A stretch of DNA of 32,500 nucleotides from positions 123,923 through 156,422 of the forward strand of contig CAUYUJ010016341.1 in NCBI GenBank assembly GCA_963575745.1. The letters run 5' to 3'. Made by a program: the position numbers and the translations under genes. Shown piece after piece: positions 28,385 through 32,500 of this stretch. The stretch is from Prorocentrum cordatum (taxonomy: Eukaryota > Sar > Dinophyceae > Prorocentrales > Prorocentraceae). Position 1 is the first letter of the stretch, and every line of letters starts with the position of its first letter. The notes beneath the pieces were generated by a model. The model worked only from the letters and a program-made list of their open reading frames with translations, had not been told where the DNA came from and ran no database searches.

Positions 28385-28475
28385 CCGAGGATCGCGGCTT
28401 CGGCGATTCTTCACTGCCGCTGCTCTCTTCCCGAGGTTCCCGGGGAGCGCCCTCAGCGCCACGGCCAAAGCCCGC
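28385..28475 (-). CDS. Possible upstream exon (weak)
   Basis: A minus-strand frame reads ALAVALRALPGNLGKRAAAV, then KNRRSRDPRG, with about 70% of codons ending in G or C. It stops looking coding where the CCT-type repeat begins. Two other frames here are also open. It lies upstream of model B on the same strand. Confidence 0.22.
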
Positions 28476-28719
28476 CTCGGGGACCCCCGTCCAGAGAACG
28501 CACTCCTGGACGGATCTGGGGGACCCGACCTCTGGGGAAACAGCGCCGCGGATGTTTCTCAGCTTTCGGCCCCAGGGGGCCGCATTCTTTCTGGGGCCAC
28601 ATCCATCCAACAAACGGCCAAGGGCTGCACGGGCCGCAAGTCCACGGGCAGTAGGCCACTCGGATCCACCGCATACGCTGAGAGCGGCTCAGGGGGAGCT
28701 TCAATTGCTCTTGCCCTCC

Positions 28720-28850
28720 CAGGGTGCCTCAACTCGCCTCTTGGGGCGCTCTTGGATCGCTCTGGGGCGCTCTCTTGGGGCTCTCTCTGGCCCCTCTTGG
28801 GCCCCCCTTGGGGCCATCTTGAGGTCCCGGATGGCCCTCGGACGCGGTTT
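28720..28850. repeat. Inverted scrap of the CCAAGAGG minisatellite
   Basis: CTCTTGGGGCGCTCTTGG, then CTCTTGGGGCTC and CCCCTCTTGGGCCCCC, are the reverse-complement form of the 23-26 kb array. From 28,851 to 29,160 I see nothing supportable apart from open GC-rich frames on both strands. Confidence 0.5.
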
Positions 28851-29164
28851 GCCCTGGCCTCTCGCCGCGACAGCGCCCCGAGGCTCCGCCGCCCGAGAGT
28901 AACCCCGAGCAGTGCTGCTCCGGGCGCCCGGGTGCCACCGGCCGGCGCCCACGGCCGACGCCGACCGCCGCGGCGAAGAGCCCAACCCTTGGGACCCAGG
29001 ACAGGGGCGTTTCCAAGCAGAAGCGCGGCGTCGGCAGTCGAGGCTCTAGAGCAGGGCAGACCCCCCCCCAAAAACATGATCGACCCACGAGCCTGGAAAG
29101 TAAATGTAGACATGTGAGGCATGGCAACGTGTTCAAGATGCCTGATCGGCGGCGGGCAGTTGCA

Positions 29165-30322
29165 ATACCGAGTGTATCGATCTTGATGCACCGTGCCTAA
29201 GGCTGTGCTGTGCTGCGCCGTGCTGAATTGCGATGTGCCATGCCGCGATTGTGCTCTATAACGTTGTGGATCGACTCCTCCTTTGCATCCGGGTTCTGAC
29301 CGAACTGATCTGGATCTTAAGCTCGAGCTGCCTGAGCATATAGTAGCTGCCCCGGGGCTAATTGACAGGGGTAAATGCCAGGGGGACGCGCCACCGAACG
29401 TCCCAAGGGACGCGCCAGGGGACGTGCCAGGGGACGTGCCATGGGGACGCACCGCAGGACGTGCCAAAGGGATGTGCCATGGGGACGCACCGCAGGACGT
29501 GCCACGGGGACGCGCTACGGAACGTGCCCATGGACGTGCCACGGGACGTGCCAGGGGATGCGCCGCGCGACGTGCCAGGGTAACTCGCCACGGAACGTGC
29601 CAGGTTGCAATGCTGAATGTAACGATCTTGACGTACCGTGCCTAAGGCTGTGCTGTGCTGCGCCGTGCTGAATTGCGATGTGCCATGCCGCGATTGTGCT
29701 CTATAGCGTTGTGGATCGAGTCCTCCTCTGCATCCGAGTTCTGACCGAACTGATCTGGATCTGAGGCTCGAGCTGCCTGAGCACATAGTAGCTGCCCCGG
29801 GGCTAATTGACAGGGGTATCTGCCAGGGGGACGCGCCACCGAACGTCCCAAGGGATGCGCCAGGGGACGTGCCAGGGGACGTGCCATGGGGACGCATCGC
29901 GGGACGTGCCAAGGGGACGCGCTACGGAACGTGCCCATAAACGTGCCACGGGACGTGCCAAGGGATGCGCCGCGCGACGTGCCAGGGGAACTCGCCACGG
30001 AACGTGCCAAGTTGCAGTGCTGAATGTATCGATCTTGACGTACCGTGCCTAAGGCTGTGCTGTGCTGCGCCGTGCTGAATTGCGATGTGCCATGCCGCGA
30101 TTGTGCTCTATAGCGTTGTGGATCGAGTCCTCCTCTGCATCCGAGTTCTGACCGAACTGATCTGGATCTTGGGCTCGAGCTGCCTGAGCACATAGTAGCT
30201 GCCCCGGGGCTAATTGACAGGGGTAAATGCCAGGGGGGCGCGCCGCGGAACGTCCCAAGGGACGCGCCAGGGGACGTGCCAGGGGACGTGCCATGGGGAC
30301 GCACCGCGGGACGTGCCACGCG
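29165..30322. repeat. Three tandem units of about 0.3-0.44 kb with ACGTGCCA subrepeats
   Basis: The landmark AGGCTGTGCTGTGCTGCGCC starts at 29,201, 29,645 and 30,052, giving spacings of 444 and 407. Each unit has a conserved first half (about 200 bp, nearly identical between units). The second half is made of GGGACGTGCCA subrepeats whose number varies and explains the length differences. The third unit is shortened. No frame shows coding bias. Confidence 0.9.
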
Positions 30323-30757
30323 AAAACAAGCGTCTCTCTCTCTCTCTCTCTCTCTCTCGAGAGAGAGAGACATCCTCAACACATCCTCATGCTAGACATC
30401 TGCCTGGACGGCCTGGACGCATGAAAACAAGCGTCTCGCTCGAGACATCCTCAACACACCCGGGTGCTAGACATCTGCCTGGGCAACTTGGAGGCGTGAA
30501 ACCAAGCGTCTCGCTCGAGACATCCCCAAGACCTGGGCACGTGAAAACAAGCATTTCACCTCAGGCATCCTCTGAATTCTTGTCCCCAGGAGAGGAGCGA
30601 TCTAGCACAAGACAAACGTTTCACTCGAGACAAGCTCATCAAATTAGGCAAAACAAGCGCTTCGTTCGAGACATCCGCAACAAACGAAAATGCTTAATTC
30701 ATCCTGTATTTTATCGATCGGACTTTCAAAAACCAGCGTTTCGCTCGGGACATCCAC
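30322..30757. repeat. Seven interspersed copies of a short palindromic motif
   Basis: The motif AAACAAGCGTCTCG followed by CTCGAGACATCC, or close variants, starts near 30,323, 30,423, 30,499, 30,543, 30,610, 30,650 and 30,732. TCTCG and CGAGA can pair as a small stem. Spacers are 15-70 bases, unequal and themselves partly repeated (CTAGACATCTGCCTGG occurs twice). The repeats are not equal in length and no cas gene is present. Confidence 0.75.
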
Positions 30758-31285
30758 AAATTGTAATTCGCTGGTCCTGCGCGACCTTGCTCTTTATCGC
30801 AAACCATATCGCCGGCCCGTCTCAAATCGTTCCCGGGGGTCCAACCTCTAAAAGAGAACCCTGGGCCGGCGCCCTTTCCGGGTAAACACACCGACGGATC
30901 GCAGCAATGACCAGACATGTTCCGCGGGCGTGGGCTGCGCCGCGACTTGCGCGAACTGGTGCAAACACTTTGAGATCATGAGTCCTGATCGTGGACCAGA
31001 TGACTGGGTCGGTCTGGCCCGGCCAGGCTGATTTGGGCCCGCGAGGAATGCAGACCCACGAGGTGCGAATCGACCATCAACACTGGCCGGTGATATCCAT
31101 TCTCTATGTGAGGGGGGGCAGCGGATCGGACACCTCGTGACGGCACAGCTCGCCGAGGCGAGGGTGGAACCGTTGCGGTAGCCTCACAAGCCCTGCATCC
31201 GGAAGCAAGCCATAAGCAGAAGAGAAGGGACGAAGCCGAAGACAGGCCAGCCTGACGAAGCCGAAGACAGGCCAGCCTGGCCGCG
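30758..31285. other. No gene seen; one short tandem repeat
   Basis: Mostly low-repeat sequence without coding bias. At 31,228-31,279 a word of about 26 bp (GACGAAGCCGAAGACAGGCC) occurs twice in tandem. Confidence 0.45.
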
Positions 31286-31289
31286 CCAT

Positions 31290-31492
31290 TCTTAGGAAAA
31301 CAAAGAGTGGTATAAACATAAAAACTCGGAGGTCCGCGCGGATTTCTCGGATCGGCGCTGAGGCCCCCCGGCGGCGCCTCCGGCGCCGCCCCTGGCGCGC
31401 TCCGCGCGCCAGGGAGGGGGGTCCAGCGCCGATCCGAGGAATCCGCGCGGACCTCCGAGTTTCTATGTTTATGCCACTCTTAGTTCCCCGAA
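31290..31492. mobile_element. Long foldback (hairpin) element, copy 3
   Basis: Left arm AACAAAGAGTGGTATAAACA, then ACTCGGAGGTCCGCGCGGAT and CTCGGATCGGCGCTG. The right arm is the reverse complement, ending CTATGTTTATGCCACTCTTA. The centre is a nested palindrome GGCGGCGCCTCCGGCGCCGC / GCGCGCTCCGCGCGC. The best-preserved copy of the family also at 3.7 and 17.3 kb. Confidence 0.8.
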
Positions 31493-31499
31493 TTTTGCT

Positions 31500-31980
31500 C
31501 GTCGCCCGCGGCGAGGTCTGCCACACGTGCTGCCTCACTCCCCTGCCCGTGGCGCACAAGGGGCGGTGCCAGCGTGGGCCTCCTGCCCTTGTAGAGGGCG
31601 GGAGGCGGGCCCCGCCCTCGGTCGCTGCCGAGAAAGAGTGTGTGCGTGCCGTCGCGCGGAGTCACGACGGGGGGTCTGGTGGCAGCTCATCTCGTCGTCT
31701 CTGGCGAATTGACGCTGTTCGACGCTAGATCGACGCCCGCCGACGCGAAATCGACGCTCATCGGCGCTGTCGCGGCGACTCCCAGACGCTACTCGAAGCT
31801 GATCGACGCCAAAGACGGAATTAAGTGGGTATACCCAGGCTCCCATGATCTGCTGCCGACTGGAGCCCTGGGCCCAGTCTTTCTGCGGCATCGCTCGAGA
31901 CGGATCGATACACGATTGATGGCCCCAGGGCCCGAAGCTGGGCGACAAACACGCCCGGTGAGGAATAAATATATGCAACG
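31500..31980. other. GC-rich stretch, possible short Cys-rich frame, CGACGC words
   Basis: On the plus strand, GEVCHTCCLTPLPVAHKG is followed by RCQRG (about 31,512-31,580), with high third-position GC. It could be a small exon, but the run is short. From 31,710 to 31,800 words such as TCGACGC recur. GATGGCCCCAGGGCCCGAAG at 31,918 matches a similar word at 13,961, a scrap of another dispersed repeat. Confidence 0.25.
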
Positions 31981-31989
31981 CCAGTAGCT

Positions 31990-32146
31990 TTAAGTCGGGC
32001 GTGTCCCCCTACAGGGAGATTTTCGACGACACATAAAAATACCTTAACATGCTCCAGCATGGTCAAAACATATTCAACAAATAATCCTCAAACTATTTTT
32101 TGACTATTTTTGAATTTCCCCCTGTAGAGGGACAGGCCCGACTTAA
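31990..32146. mobile_element. TTARGTCGGGC-family TIR element, copy 4 (157 bp) with perfect target duplication
   Basis: Ends TTAAGTCGGGCGTGTCCCCC and GGGACAGGCCCGACTTAA. CAGTAGCT is repeated exactly at 31,982-31,989 and 32,147-32,154, so this is probably a recent insertion. The interior has ACTATTTTTTGACTATTTTT. Confidence 0.9.
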
Positions 32147-32254
32147 CAGTAGCTGAATGGGAAGGGTGGGGGGGGGGTCGCGCCGCGCCTGGCTTCTCGC
32201 AGAGCGCTGCGCTAGGCGCCTTCATCTTCGCGCACTCGTGCCGACCTCCTGGAC

Positions 32255-32406
32255 TTAGGTCGGGCATGTCCTCCTACAGGCGGACCTTGGAAGGAAGACA
32301 AACAGAGGCCCAGAACGGATGCAGACATAGCCAGACATGGTCAACGAACCGCCCCCAGACTATTTTTTGACTATTCTTGAATCTTCCACCTGTATGAAGG
32401 GGCCCA
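32255..32406. mobile_element. TTARGTCGGGC-family TIR element, copy 5 (right end decayed)
   Basis: Begins TTAGGTCGGGCATGTCCTCC. The interior CAGACATAGCCAGACATGGT and CCCCAGACTATTTTTTGACT link it to copies 1 and 4 and to the 118-bp array at 19.2-19.6 kb. The right end is only CACCTGTATGAAGGGGCCCAAGG. Confidence 0.75.
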
Positions 32407-32500
32407 AGGACACAAATAAATACACACAGATAAAAGGATTCCCAATCTGTTTCCATATTTTCTGGATTTTTGTCTTCCCCCCACTTCCCATATCTTCCCA

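Noticed and set aside
30322-30757. CRISPR array
   Set aside because: Repeats are imperfect, spacers vary from about 15 to 70 bases and share words, no cas genes are present, and the surroundings are eukaryotic.
1-32500. Dinoflagellate spliced-leader gene, 5S rRNA or other rRNA
   Set aside because: No match to the conserved leader word TTTTGGCTCAAG or its reverse complement, and no rRNA-like conserved stretch was seen by eye.
1-32500. Bacterial operon, phage or plasmid content
   Set aside because: No recognisable prokaryotic proteins or gene spacing; dominant microsatellites and split exons argue for nuclear eukaryotic DNA.

Overview
The window reads as eukaryotic nuclear DNA, most probably from a dinoflagellate. 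There is no operon structure, no ribosome-binding-site-led gene series, no RNA gene and no viral gene that I can recognise. The sequence is GC-rich, dominated by simple repeats and small inverted-repeat elements. Short islands within it read as exons whose codons end almost always in G or C. Several islands can be joined in phase with GT-AG or GC-AG boundaries, and GC donors are common in dinoflagellates. The species cannot be fixed from this; a Prorocentrum- or Suessiales-like genome would fit. All exon borders are by-eye inferences.

The convincing coding signal is on the minus strand. Model B (about 27.9 kb down to 18.9 kb) has two short coiled-coil exons, then a large exon of 462 codons (coiled coil followed by ribonuclease-inhibitor-type leucine-rich repeats), then two short Gln/Pro/Ala and basic tail exons. 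It resembles cytoskeletal or flagellar scaffold proteins, but I cannot name it. Model A (15.7 kb down to 10.6 kb) is a chain of seven short exons whose reading phases agree at every junction. It includes a 22-nt microexon, and one junction gives a WD40-strand-like string. Its introns are largely (TCC)n/(GGA)n microsatellite or inverted-repeat elements. A and B could be parts of one long minus-strand transcription unit; the sequence alone cannot decide.

Layout. 1-3 kb: degenerate minisatellites. 3-9.6 kb: repeated GGA/CCT blocks of alternating polarity with foldback elements between them. 9.6-15.7 kb: model A. 15.7-18.9 kb: a dense cluster of terminal-inverted-repeat (TIR) elements. 18.9-21.8 kb: the main exons of model B. 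22-26 kb: a CCAAGAGG-type minisatellite with a duplicated unit of about 945 bp, inside a 4.8-kb intron of B. 26.6-28.5 kb: upstream exons of B amid microsatellites. 29.1-30.3 kb: three tandem units of about 0.4 kb. 30.3-30.8 kb: a set of interspersed palindromic motifs. 31-32.5 kb: more foldback and TIR elements.

The most interesting pattern is a family of 150-204 bp TIR elements (ends TTARGTCGGGC / GCCCGACTTAA) flanked by 8-bp target duplications. One copy (31,990-32,146) has a perfect duplication, CAGTAGCT on both sides. Several inferred introns begin or end within a few bases of an inverted-repeat element. This is what introners (introns made by transposable elements) would look like.
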